Shown piece by piece: positions 26,797-34,226 of a stretch of DNA of 51,661 nt. The notes under the pieces are model-generated. The model was not told the DNA's origin, did no database searches, and was given only the letters and a program-made list of their open reading frames with translations. The number at the start of each line of letters is the position of its first letter. The first letter of the stretch is position 1. The translations under genes were made by a program, and so were the position numbers. The stretch comes from Methylococcales bacterium (GTDB lineage: Bacteria > Pseudomonadota > Gammaproteobacteria > Methylococcales > Methylomonadaceae), in the NCBI GenBank assembly GCA_028715725.1, contig JAQURG010000022.1:1-51661 (forward strand). Reading direction: 5' to 3'.

Positions 26797-27762
26797 ATGA
26801 AAAAAAACGCTTCAAGTTTGTTTTTCTCACTGGTACTGGCAGGGGGGGCGGTCCAGGCGGAAACGGTTTTTGTCACCCTGGAAAAAGATAATGCGCTGGC
26901 TGTGGTTGATCCGGTTGAAGGCAAGCTAATCAAGACCGTACCCATTGGCCAGCGCCCCAGAGGCATCGCCATTAGCCCGGACAATAAATTTTTGTATATC
27001 GCAACCAGCGATGACAATGTCATAAAGATTATTGATGCCGAAACATTGAAAGAAGTCGGAAAATTGCCTTCCGGCGATGACCCTGAGACCTTTGCATTGA
27101 ATCCTGAGGGTAATCGGATTTATGTATCGAACGAAGATGACAGCATGGTAACGGCAATTGATATTGCCAGGAAAAAAGCCGTCAAACAGATCAAGGTCGG
27201 CGTAGAGCCCGAAGGAATAACCGTTAGCCCGGATAATCACTGGCTTATCAGCACCTCTGAAACCACTAATATGGTGCACTGGATTGATACCAAAACCAAC
27301 ACTATCGTGGAAAACACCCTGGTTGATCCACGTCCGCGCGCAGCCGGTTTTACAGCGGATAGCCAACAATTATGGGTAACTTCAGAGATGGCGGGAACCT
27401 TGATGATTCTGGACGCCAAAACCAAGCAAATCGTCAAAACTGTCAAGTTTGAGATTTCAGGCGTCACCGCCGATAAAATTCAGCCGGTAGGCGTGGTTAT
27501 TGATAAAGACCGGGCCAGAGCTTATGTCGCTCTGGGACCTGCCAATCGTGTGGCGGTGATCAATGCGAAGACGTTTGAAGTTGAAAGATACCTGCTGGTC
27601 GGGCAGCGGGTATGGAATCTGGCCTTTTCACCCGATCAAAAGCGGCTCTACACCACTAATGGCATCAGTAACGATATTTCTATCATTGATCTGGAGAGTC
27701 AAACCGTGACCAAGTCTGTCGGCGTAGGAAATTATCCCTGGGGCGTTGCAGTAAAGCCATGA
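26797..27762 (+). CDS. PQQ-dependent catabolism-associated beta-propeller protein
   Basis: This 321-residue secreted protein has a signal peptide (cleavage near VQA, residue 21) and repeats of the YVTN/NHL beta-propeller type, each with the pattern G..P.gIa.SPD.k.lyva. About seven blades account for the whole mature length. Such proteins are encoded in PQQ-linked ABC operons and are assumed to act in the periplasm, possibly with a dehydrogenase. It overlaps the ATPase gene by 4 bases (ATGA), indicating translational coupling. Confidence 0.85.
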   Translation: MKKNASSLFFSLVLAGGAVQAETVFVTLEKDNALAVVDPVEGKLIKTVPIGQRPRGIAISPDNKFLYIATSDDNVIKIIDAETLKEVGKLPSGDDPETFALNPEGNRIYVSNEDDSMVTAIDIARKKAVKQIKVGVEPEGITVSPDNHWLISTSETTNMVHWIDTKTNTIVENTLVDPRPRAAGFTADSQQLWVTSEMAGTLMILDAKTKQIVKTVKFEISGVTADKIQPVGVVIDKDRARAYVALGPANRVAVINAKTFEVERYLLVGQRVWNLAFSPDQKRLYTTNGISNDISIIDLESQTVTKSVGVGNYPWGVAVKP

Positions 27763-28499
27763 AATCTCCCATCGCATTATCCGTTGAAGATTTGAGTTTC
27801 TCTTATAGCGAGAAGAAAGCGCTTGACCGGGTCAGTTTCAATATCCGTTCAGGTGAATGTACGCTATTGCTGGGTCCTAACGGTGCCGGCAAAAGCACTT
27901 TATTCTCGCTGATTACCCGTTTGTATGATACCCGTAACGGCCGTATCGAATTGTGCGGTTTTGACATCAAGCAGCAAACACGCAGCGCCCTGGCAAAACT
28001 GGGTGTGGTTTTTCAACAAACCACCCTGGATATGGATTTGACGGTGATACAAAATTTACGCTATCACACTGCCTTGCACGGCATGGGGCGTAAGTTGGCC
28101 AATCAAAGAATTCAACAGGAACTGGAACGCTTGAGCATGTACGAGCGCCGTTTTGAAAAAGTACGCCAACTCAACGGCGGACATCGGCGGCGCGTGGAAA
28201 TTGCAAGGGCTCTGCTGCATAAACCGGCTTTATTATTACTGGACGAGCCCACAGTAGGCCTGGATGTGCCCAGCAGGCTGGCCATTGTCGAATATGTGCA
28301 TCAATTAACCATCGAAGAAAATCTGGCGGTGTTATGGGCCAGCCATTTAATTGATGAAATTTATCCGGACGATCATTTGATTGTGCTGCATAAAGGCCGG
28401 GTTAAGGCTAACGGTACGGTAGATGAAGTCCTGAAAATCACCCATACGGCATTAATTAAAGACGCATTTTATACTTTGACGCAGGGAGACTATGCATGA
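27759..28499 (+). CDS. ABC transporter ATP-binding protein (PQQ-linked type)
   Basis: This 246-residue ATPase has Walker A GPNGAGKST (about 38-46), a Q-loop at VFQQTTLDMD, the unusual signature LNGGHRRRVEIAR where LSGGQ is expected (about 137), and Walker B LLLLDEPTVGLD. The Asn and His substitutions in the signature motif are visible in the sequence and are typical of this subgroup by memory, not verified. It would drive the permease encoded next, in a drug/antibiotic-export-like (ABC-2) system. Four-base overlaps on both sides. Confidence 0.9.
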   Translation: MKSPIALSVEDLSFSYSEKKALDRVSFNIRSGECTLLLGPNGAGKSTLFSLITRLYDTRNGRIELCGFDIKQQTRSALAKLGVVFQQTTLDMDLTVIQNLRYHTALHGMGRKLANQRIQQELERLSMYERRFEKVRQLNGGHRRRVEIARALLHKPALLLLDEPTVGLDVPSRLAIVEYVHQLTIEENLAVLWASHLIDEIYPDDHLIVLHKGRVKANGTVDEVLKITHTALIKDAFYTLTQGDYA

Positions 28500-29362
28500 C
28501 TGATCAGCCGGGAGCGAACTTGTATTTATCCAAAGGGCGCAGGACAAAACAGCCCGGCGTGAGATTGCTTCATTACTGGCGGGCGATGTGGGGAATTATC
28601 AGCCGTGAATTGTGGCGTTTTGTTACCCAGCGTGAACGCTTTATTTCCGCCCTGGTGCGTCCTTTAGTCTGGCTGTTTGTCTTTGCGGCCGGATTCCGGG
28701 CCGCATTGGGACTTGCTATTACTCCGCCGTATGAAACCTATATTCTTTATGAGGTTTACATCACGCCGGGTTTGATCGGCATGATACAGCTGTTTAACGG
28801 CATGCAAAGCTCATTATCCATGGTTTATGACCGGGAAATGGGCAGTATGCGGATATTGATGGTGTGCCCTTTACCGCGCTGGTTTTTGCTGCTCAGTAAA
28901 TTACTGGCCGGGACCGGAGTATCTATTCTGCAGGTGTATGTATTCCTGGCAATCGCCTGGTTGTACGACATTCATGCTCCCTGGCAGGGATATTTGTGGA
29001 TATTGCCGACTCTGATGCTGTCCGGCTTGATGCTGGGCGCTTTGGGATTATTGTTGTCATCCTTCATAAAACAACTGGAAAATTTTGCCGGGGTCATGAA
29101 TTTTGTCATTTTCCCAATGTTCTTTATGTCCACGGCCCTGTATCCTCTATGGAAAATGAAAGAATCCAGTGAATTGCTTAGCAGGCTGGCACAATATAAT
29201 CCGTTTTCGCAAGCTGTTGAATTAATCCGCTTCGCCCTGTATGGACAGTTTAATCAGCACGCGTTTATCTATACTCTGGCTGCTTTTCTGATATTTATGA
29301 CAGCGGCAATCATTGGCTACAACCCGTCAAAAGGAATGATGACCAGAAAAGGAGGGGGCTGA
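28496..29362 (+). CDS. ABC-2 type permease of the PQQ-linked system (PedC-like)
   Basis: This 288-residue integral membrane protein of the ABC-2 family has about six helices: RPLVWLFVFAAGFRAALG near 60, the YEVYITPGLIGMIQLFNGMQ region near 85-105 and a long PLPRWFLLLSKLLAGTGVSI segment. It resembles the permease linked to PQQ alcohol oxidation (PedC type in Pseudomonas). The N-terminal 30 residues are basic and cytoplasmic. It is the last gene of the four-gene operon. ABC-2 permeases usually export, so the solute-binding protein in the same operon is notable. Confidence 0.87.
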   Translation: MTDQPGANLYLSKGRRTKQPGVRLLHYWRAMWGIISRELWRFVTQRERFISALVRPLVWLFVFAAGFRAALGLAITPPYETYILYEVYITPGLIGMIQLFNGMQSSLSMVYDREMGSMRILMVCPLPRWFLLLSKLLAGTGVSILQVYVFLAIAWLYDIHAPWQGYLWILPTLMLSGLMLGALGLLLSSFIKQLENFAGVMNFVIFPMFFMSTALYPLWKMKESSELLSRLAQYNPFSQAVELIRFALYGQFNQHAFIYTLAAFLIFMTAAIIGYNPSKGMMTRKGGG

Positions 29363-29744
29363 GTAGCGGCCGGTTGCTTTCTCACAACCCGCTTCATATT
29401 GAAGAGAGTGATGTCATGAGGCGGGTCGGTTCAGACCGCTTGCAGTTCAATATTTAAGGCCGTGAGAAAGAGTAAGCAGGCGTAATCTAAAAATGTTTGG
29501 GACTTCGTTTGATCTTCAAGTATAGTGTCAAATAAGGCAAAACTGACATGAAGCATTTGAAAAGTTTTTTGTTCGTGGTAAGTTTATCCACCAAGTAAGT
29601 ACCTGTTAATGATATAGATGCTTATGAGGGGGTATAGCCTGATAAAAATCAAGAAACCTTACTTGATGCATTAGAAGCCATAAAATGTATTGAGCAATGA
29701 TTCTCAAAATAATAAATAAAACTACACTATCGTGAGGACGAGAA
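29363..29744. other. Intergenic region containing a small broken ORF
   Basis: This 382-base gap has no intact gene. It contains an imperfect inverted repeat near 29383-29440 (ACCCGCTTCAT with ATGAGGCGGGT), which may act as a terminator after the ABC operon. The remnant at 29548-29700 is described separately. Confidence 0.5.
29548..29700 (+). pseudogene. Remnant of a small secreted-protein gene with two in-frame stops
   Basis: From ATG at 29548 one frame reads MKHLKSFLFVVSLSTK, stop, VPVNDIDAYEGV, stop, PDKNQETLLDALEAIKC, then IEQ and a final stop at 29700. The start looks like a signal peptide and the rest like a coding sequence, so this is probably a decayed 50-codon gene. Sequence errors or a chance frame are the alternatives. 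Confidence 0.4.
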
Positions 29745-30320
29745 ATGAGTAATGAAGAAAACGCTAAACCAGAAGAAAACGTTCAGCAAGAGGGAAACCT
29801 CCAACAAGAGGGAAACCTCCAACAAGAGGGAAACCTCCAACAAGAAGAAAATGTTAAGCAAACTGTAGAGTCGCCAAAAAATACTGTCGGTGATCTGGTT
29901 TCTTCATTCTTGAGTCTAAAAGAAAAAAATCCAAAAGTATTTTTTGGGGCTATCGGGGGAGTAGCCGTTCTGCTGCTTATATTAATGATGAGTGGCGGCG
30001 ACGGTTCAAAACCCACCGTTTCAGGGCCGGTTATTAAAGATCTCGCGGTAGGGCAGCGTTATGTATTGAAGAGCGCTAATGCCTATGACCCGGGAGCAAC
30101 AGTTCGTCTGGTATCAACGCCTGGCGCTATAGCGGCTTATGATGATACTGAAGAAACGGATAGAACCGGAGCTTGTCAGCATATGCCTCAAGGAACGCCT
30201 GTTTCCGTCCTGGAGTTTGCCGATGCTTATGGAAAGCAAAAAACTTATGCCAAGGTCAGGATTGAAGAAGGCGAATGTAAAGGCAATGAAGGTTGGGCTT
30301 TAGCAATTGATGTTCAATAA
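29745..30320 (+). CDS. Single-span membrane protein with tandem N-terminal repeats
   Basis: This 191-residue protein has an acidic N-terminus (residues 1-40) with three consecutive exact or near-exact QQEGNL units, a membrane segment at about 66-82 (FFGAIGGVAVLLLILMM) and a periplasmic C-terminal domain (90-191) with a possible SH3-like pattern (GTPVSVLEF then YAKVRI and GWALAIDV). The two Cys (near 143 and 180) could form a disulfide. GAGGA precedes the ATG. No family recognised. The gene lies directly upstream of tRNA-Gly. Confidence 0.7.
   Translation: MSNEENAKPEENVQQEGNLQQEGNLQQEGNLQQEENVKQTVESPKNTVGDLVSSFLSLKEKNPKVFFGAIGGVAVLLLILMMSGGDGSKPTVSGPVIKDLAVGQRYVLKSANAYDPGATVRLVSTPGAIAAYDDTEETDRTGACQHMPQGTPVSVLEFADAYGKQKTYAKVRIEEGECKGNEGWALAIDVQ
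29784..29837 (+). repeat. Three tandem 18-bp coding repeats
   Basis: CARCAAGAGGGAAACCTC is repeated three times (29784-29801, 29802-29819, 29820-29837) with one base difference, and a fourth partial unit follows. Each unit encodes QQEGNL. Such in-frame arrays vary in copy number through slippage. Confidence 0.9.
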
Positions 30321-30327
30321 AATATTG

Positions 30328-30355
30328 TTGACAGAACTTTTAAAAAACCTATAAT
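30328..30355 (+). promoter_or_regulatory. Promoter of the tRNA operon
   Basis: TTGACA (30328-30333), a 16-base spacer and TATAAT (30350-30355) form a consensus sigma-70 promoter, placing transcription start near 30362 and the tRNA-Gly 5' end at 30374. Confidence 0.8.
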
Positions 30356-30373
30356 AAACAAATAAATTCTAGT

Positions 30374-30448
30374 GCGGGAATAGCTCAGTGGTAGAGCACA
30401 ACCTTGCCAAGGTTGGGGTCGCGAGTTCGAATCTCGTTTCCCGCTCCA
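30374..30448 (+). tRNA. tRNA-Gly (GCC)
   Basis: This is a 75-base tRNA with encoded CCA. The acceptor stem GCGGGAA/TTCCCGC, D-arm GCTC/GAGC, anticodon stem CAACC/GGTTG around loop TTGCCAA (anticodon GCC) and T-arm GCGAG TTCGAAT CTCGT all pair. It is followed by a short terminator-like hairpin and then tRNA-Cys, as in the E. coli glyW-cysT-leuZ cluster. Confidence 0.97.
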
Positions 30449-30462
30449 ATATATTAAAAATA

Positions 30463-30489
30463 AGCCGCGAACTATCGCGGCTTTTTTAT
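30463..30489 (+). terminator. Hairpin with T-run between tRNA-Gly and tRNA-Cys
   Basis: AAGCCGCGA pairs with TCGCGGCTT, followed by a T-run: an intrinsic-terminator shape between the two tRNA genes, which may attenuate tRNA-Cys or mark processing. Confidence 0.75.
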
Positions 30490-30501
30490 TTCACCATTTA
30501 T

Positions 30502-30575
30502 GGCTGCGTAGCAAAATGGTTATGCAGTGGCCTGCAAAGCCATCTACGCCGGTTCGATTCCGGCCGCAGCCTCCA
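30502..30575 (+). tRNA. tRNA-Cys (GCA)
   Basis: This 74-base tRNA has encoded CCA. The acceptor is GGCTGCG/CGCAGCC, the anticodon stem GTGGC/GCCAT (one mismatch-type pair) around CTGCAAA (anticodon GCA), and the T-arm CCGG TTCGATT CCGG. The integrase gene begins 172 bases downstream, so the 3' end of this tRNA is the probable attachment site of the element. A decayed copy of the 3' end lies at 37718-37740. Confidence 0.97.
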
Positions 30576-30583
30576 TCAATGTA
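30551..30583 (+). other. Candidate attL (tRNA-Cys 3' end)
   Basis: The T-arm/acceptor end of tRNA-Cys plus eight following bases resembles 37718-37749: TTCGA, GGCCGCA, CTCCA and AATGTA occur in the same order in both. The P4-type integrase lies just downstream. The match is imperfect, so the crossover core cannot be fixed. Confidence 0.5.
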
Positions 30584-30608
30584 TTTAGATAGATTCAAAG
30601 AAGTACAG

Positions 30609-30644
30609 AAACCCGCAAGTAATAAGGCTTAGCGGGTTTTTTAT
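30609..30644 (+). terminator. Intrinsic terminator after tRNA-Cys
   Basis: ACCCGC and GCGGGT pair across a 15-base loop, followed by TTTTTT. It sits between the tRNA and the integrase gene and would belong to the element if attL is at the tRNA end. Confidence 0.65.
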
Positions 30645-30667
30645 TGTCCAACGATATACAACCAGAT

Positions 30668-30747
30668 ACAGTAACATTCGACAATTTATGCAGTAACATT
30701 TACAGTAGCAGGTAAATTTTACTGTTACTGCAAGCGGAGTTACTGCA
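30668..30747 (+). promoter_or_regulatory. Repeated GTTACTGCA motifs upstream of the integrase gene
   Basis: ACAGTAAC (30668), TGCAGTAAC (30689), ACAGTAGC (30702), GTTACTGCA (30724) and GTTACTGCA (30739, ending at the base before the start codon) are copies of one motif in both orientations. They are candidates for integrase arm-type sites or an autoregulatory operator. TGCAGTAAC recurs at 37646. Confidence 0.5.
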
Positions 30748-32007
30748 ATGGCTAAAGCATTACTGAAAGACGTTACTATCCGTAACACAAAGCCTACCGA
30801 TAAAGACCAACGCCTAAACGATGGCGATGGTTTATATATTCTCATCAAACCTACCGGCGCAAAGTGGTGGCGCTTTGATTACACCTTTTCAGGTAAGCGC
30901 AAAACACTATCGTTAGGCACATATCCAGACACCAGCTTGACCTTAGCCAGAACCAATGCGGAGGAAGCCCGCAATAAAATAGCCCACGGCATAGACCCCA
31001 GCGACACCCGAAAGGAAGAAAAGGCAGCGGAAAAATTAGCTCTTGAAAATAAAAGGCGACTTGATGCTGGCTTGACTGTGATTGGCAGCTTTGAATATGT
31101 GGCGTGCGAATGGGGCCAGAAAAAAGTAAATGACTGGGACGACAAGAATAACCGCTCTAAACGGATGCTTGAAAGAAACATTTTCCCTTGGCTGGGTAGC
31201 AAGGCTATAACTGATATTTTGCCTAAAGATATTCTGGATTGCTTGAGACGTGTTGAAGATCGGGGCACGATTGAAACCGCTCATAGAACGCTGCAAATAA
31301 CCGGGCAAGTATTCCGCTATGCAGTTGCAACGGGTAGAGTTGATCGGGACATTACACCAGATTTACGCGGCGCATTGCCACCGGCAAAAGGTGAACATTT
31401 TGCAGCCATTACAGAACCCAAACAAGTAGCTGAATTAATCAGAGCAATAGACGGTTATCAAGGCTCATTTTCTTCATTATGTGCATTGAAAATTGCACCT
31501 TTGGTATTTGTTCGCCCTGGTGAATTAAGAGCGGCAGAGTGGCAGCAATTCGACCTGGAGGCTAAAGAGTGGCGTTACTTTGTATCGAAAACATCTGTGC
31601 AGCATATCGTTCCTTTATCTGATCAGGCAGTAACGATACTTCAAGAATTAAAGCCATTAACAGGGCATGGCCGCTATGTATTCCCATCCGAACGCACACC
31701 GGGCGGCGATAGGTGCATGAGTGAGAATACATTGAACGCAGCCTTAAAACGACTGGGTTACGGTAAAGAGGTAATGACCGCACACGGCTTTAGAGCAATG
31801 GCGCGAACCATTCTTGATGAAGTGCTGGGATTCAGGCCGGACTTTATTGAGCATCAATTAGCCCATGCTGTACGTGACCCCAACGGTAGAGCCTACAACC
31901 GGACAGCTCATTTACCAGAACGCCACAAGATGATGCAAAGCTGGGCCGATTATCTGGACGGCTTAAAGAATGGGGCGGTGATTATTCCGTTTAGCAAAAG
32001 TGCTTAA
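30748..32007 (+). CDS. P4-type tyrosine integrase
   Basis: This 419-residue integrase has an N-terminal arm-binding DUF4102 domain (residues 1-90; LKDVTIRNTKPTDKDQRLNDGDGLYILIKP), a SAM-like core-binding domain (about 105-200) and a catalytic domain with the expected residues: Arg in FVRPGELR, His-x-x-Arg in TAHGFRAMAR, His in EHQLAHAV and Tyr in AYNRTAHLP. It is full length. P4-type integrases insert into tRNA 3' ends, and tRNA-Cys lies 172 bases upstream in the correct arrangement. It should catalyse integration and excision of the 30576-37740 element. Confidence 0.93.
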   Translation: MAKALLKDVTIRNTKPTDKDQRLNDGDGLYILIKPTGAKWWRFDYTFSGKRKTLSLGTYPDTSLTLARTNAEEARNKIAHGIDPSDTRKEEKAAEKLALENKRRLDAGLTVIGSFEYVACEWGQKKVNDWDDKNNRSKRMLERNIFPWLGSKAITDILPKDILDCLRRVEDRGTIETAHRTLQITGQVFRYAVATGRVDRDITPDLRGALPPAKGEHFAAITEPKQVAELIRAIDGYQGSFSSLCALKIAPLVFVRPGELRAAEWQQFDLEAKEWRYFVSKTSVQHIVPLSDQAVTILQELKPLTGHGRYVFPSERTPGGDRCMSENTLNAALKRLGYGKEVMTAHGFRAMARTILDEVLGFRPDFIEHQLAHAVRDPNGRAYNRTAHLPERHKMMQSWADYLDGLKNGAVIIPFSKSA

Positions 32008-32079
32008 AGCTGAGTTACTGCCGAGGCCATGGTCCGGGGCCAATATTAATTTGTTTGATAGCTGATATAAGGAAATGAT

Positions 32080-32430
32080 ATGAAAATTAGAATAATTGGG
32101 GTGGTTTTTTGTGGGTTGTTAGTTGGTGGTTGCACTAATTTGAAATATCCAAACTGGGAGTATGTGCGCATTGAGGAACAAGTGCCATCGCCAAGCTGCG
32201 TATATAAAATACAGGACTCTTGTAGCACAGAGGGTGAGGATTGTTTTGAATGGTACAAGCAAAGGGCGACCAAATTTAATGCCAATACAGTAGTCATCAC
32301 AGGATCAAAGGATCAGGATAGGTACAACCGTTCGGGCTGGACCGGCAACGCCAAGGGTGGAAGCTATACGACATCGGTGGCTGAATACTACTACTGCATA
32401 GGGTCTAAAAATATAACGCCAGTGAAGTAA
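32080..32430 (+). CDS. Predicted lipoprotein in the integrative element
   Basis: This 116-residue protein has a lipoprotein signal ending in lipobox LVGGC (Cys18). The mature part has six cysteines and a stretch ATKFNANTVVIT followed by AEYYYC, reminiscent of DUF4156-type lipoproteins (GANAVV...A..C). If anchored in the outer membrane it could alter the cell surface of a host carrying the element, for example affecting phage entry; that is conjecture. GGAAATG precedes the start (ATG at 32080). Confidence 0.7.
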   Translation: MKIRIIGVVFCGLLVGGCTNLKYPNWEYVRIEEQVPSPSCVYKIQDSCSTEGEDCFEWYKQRATKFNANTVVITGSKDQDRYNRSGWTGNAKGGSYTTSVAEYYYCIGSKNITPVK

Positions 32431-32446
32431 TTCTGTTTTGAGTTGA

Positions 32447-32452
32447 TATAAT
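32447..32452 (+). promoter_or_regulatory. TATAAT box before the tRNA-like RNA
   Basis: A perfect -10 hexamer TATAAT lies at 32447-32452 (the -35 region at about 32424 is poor). It predicts a transcript starting near 32459, exactly where the tRNA-like structure begins. Confidence 0.45.
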
Positions 32453-32458
32453 CCAATT

Positions 32459-32517
32459 TAACCGGATAGCTCGACGGAGCGATAAGCGGGATTCGTCCCC
32501 CGCTTCCGGTTATACCA
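32459..32517 (+). ncRNA. Three-way-junction, tRNA-like RNA or 5' leader
   Basis: TAACCGG (32459-32465) pairs with CCGGTTA (32106 offset, 32506-32512), closing two hairpins: GCTC/GAGC (32469-32480) and AAGCGGG/CCCGCTT (32484-32505) with an eight-base loop ATTCGTCC. The closing stem is followed by TACCA. The layout resembles a tRNA lacking an anticodon arm. It lies 39 bases before the next coding sequence, so a structured 5' leader is the alternative. Confidence 0.4.
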
Positions 32518-32550
32518 TTCAGGACGACTTATTGCTTTGACGGAGTGAGA

Positions 32551-32991
32551 ATGAATTTAACTTTAGAACAATATTTAGCGTTTACTGAGGCAGCATCACT
32601 TATTACAGAATGTTCAAAGAATTTTTCTGATAACAGATATGCACAGGACACATTAATCAAAGCTATTGAAGATGGAAATATTTCAATCGAGTTATTACCG
32701 GCAATAAGTCAGTTTTTAAAAACCTTGCTTGATGTAAAACTCCCGCCACCGAATAAAACAGATAATGCGAGTTACAAGAAAAGGGCGGATGGTCTTGCGA
32801 CGGAAGAAAGCATAGCTCTAATGTGTATGGGCCTTGTCGGACAAGTGACGAGAGAAGAGGCGGCGAAACTAATAGCGCCAAAGATTTATAAATCCGAAGA
32901 TTACGTTAAGAACAAGCTATCAAAAATGTTCCCCGGCGATTTATGGGAAAAAGGCGACAGCTTATTATTTGAGTACGATTCCAAGTATTAA
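32551..32991 (+). CDS. Hypothetical protein of the integrative element
   Basis: This 146-residue soluble protein has no recognised family. It is helical by composition, with an N-terminal half (LEQYLAFTEAASLI) and a C-terminal part (GLVGQVTREEAAKLIAPKI) that could contain a helix-turn-helix-like segment (TREEAAKLI...SEDYVKNKLSKMF). The start is ATG at 32551 with GGAG nearby; GTG at 32545 is possible. It sits between the integrase/lipoprotein and AlpA. A regulatory role is possible but not shown. Confidence 0.6.
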   Translation: MNLTLEQYLAFTEAASLITECSKNFSDNRYAQDTLIKAIEDGNISIELLPAISQFLKTLLDVKLPPPNKTDNASYKKRADGLATEESIALMCMGLVGQVTREEAAKLIAPKIYKSEDYVKNKLSKMFPGDLWEKGDSLLFEYDSKY

Positions 32992-33080
32992 TAATTTATC
33001 GTGGCTCAACGAGGCGTGATTCACAGCTAAAAAACCATCAATATAATAGTGAACTTCGTTAATTCAATGAGGTTCACACA

Positions 33081-33305
33081 ATGCCAAAAACAACCCACCA
33101 AATACACGAAGTCGCGTTACTGAGGCTTTGGCAGATCATAGGCGACAAAAAAACCAGCACGCCGCCACTGCTACCCATTGGCCGGACTACATTTTTAAAT
33201 CGGGTAAAAGACGGGACTTATCCGCAGCCGGTAAGACTAGGCGCTAGAACTATAGCGTGGCGAGCAAGCGATATATGGGCGTTGCTTGAAAAGCTGGGAG
33301 CTTAA
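33081..33305 (+). CDS. AlpA-family excisionase/regulator
   Basis: This 74-residue protein has the winged-helix AlpA (phage_AlpA) pattern: LLPIGRTTFLNRVKDGTYPQPVRLGARTIAWRASDI, then WALLEKL. AlpA of the E. coli CP4-57 element raises integrase expression and promotes excision; related proteins act as excisionases. It heads a tight run of genes with primase, DUF3987 and SSB genes following with 3-base gaps or overlaps. It probably regulates the element's life cycle. Confidence 0.85.
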   Translation: MPKTTHQIHEVALLRLWQIIGDKKTSTPPLLPIGRTTFLNRVKDGTYPQPVRLGARTIAWRASDIWALLEKLGA

Positions 33306-33308
33306 ATC

Positions 33309-34226
33309 ATGGACAGATCAGGCACCACCCGGACGACGAATCCGGGCAGTAAGAACGAAATACAGCAAGACCATTATAACACCGGCAATCCGGCTGAACA
33401 ATTCAGGTTATCCGTAATAGCTACCCTTGGCGAAGGTGTTGACCTTCAATTCATTATTGCTGATGGAAGGATTCACCGCTTCAAAATAGATGGCGAGCTA
33501 AACGGCTGGTACATCTTCCACGCTGATGGACGCGCAGCCGGGAGATTCGGAGACTGGAAACAAGGTATTAAGGAGAGCTGGAAAGCATCCGGTAACTTTA
33601 TACCCTTATCAGAGTTTCAACGGCAGGCATTTAAGGCAAAATGCCTGCAAGAGGCGGCACAGAGGCAAGCCGAGGAAACCGCCAAGCATGAAGCAGCGGC
33701 AAAGAAAGCAGCCTATATCTGGAACCATGCCACTTATGCCACCACCCAACACCCGTATTTAATCAGAAAGAAGATTGACCCTCATGGCGCAAAGCTGGGC
33801 CGTGGCAATTCGCTAATTATTCCCCAATATAACGCAGTCGGAGAGCTGGTCAACCTGCAATTTATCAGCGAGGACGGCGGCAAACGGTTCTTATCCGGCG
33901 GTCAAAAGAAAGGCTGTTTTCTCACCCTGGGAGAAATCACTGAAAAGATTTTAATCGCAGAAGGGTACGCTACCGGCGCAAGCCTGTTTGAAGATTGTGG
34001 CCATCATACCGTTATTGCATTTGATAAAGGCAACCTTGAACCAGTCGCCAAGGCAATCAGGCAATTACACCCCAATGCTGAAATCATTATTTGTGGCGAT
34101 AACGATTTATCAGGCGGAGGCCAGAAAGCAGCTAGAGAAGCAGCGTTAGCTTGTGGCGGCAAATACATCATACCGCCAATAGAAGGTATGGATTGGAACG
34201 ATTATTTAACTATGGAGGGCGTGTAA
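33309..34226 (+). CDS. TOPRIM-domain primase-like protein
   Basis: This 305-residue protein of the phage/plasmid DNA primase type has an N-terminal region with a DUF927/zinc-finger-like replacement (VDLQFIIADGRIHRFKI), a coiled charged linker (about 110-140), and a TOPRIM domain (about 195-290) with KILIAEGYATGASL and VIICGDND-type motif IIICGDND. The Glu (EGY) and Asp-x-Asp match TOPRIM metal residues. It likely primes replication of the element. The stop overlaps the start of the DUF3987 gene, so the two may act as a split primase-helicase. Confidence 0.85.
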   Translation: MDRSGTTRTTNPGSKNEIQQDHYNTGNPAEQFRLSVIATLGEGVDLQFIIADGRIHRFKIDGELNGWYIFHADGRAAGRFGDWKQGIKESWKASGNFIPLSEFQRQAFKAKCLQEAAQRQAEETAKHEAAAKKAAYIWNHATYATTQHPYLIRKKIDPHGAKLGRGNSLIIPQYNAVGELVNLQFISEDGGKRFLSGGQKKGCFLTLGEITEKILIAEGYATGASLFEDCGHHTVIAFDKGNLEPVAKAIRQLHPNAEIIICGDNDLSGGGQKAAREAALACGGKYIIPPIEGMDWNDYLTMEGV

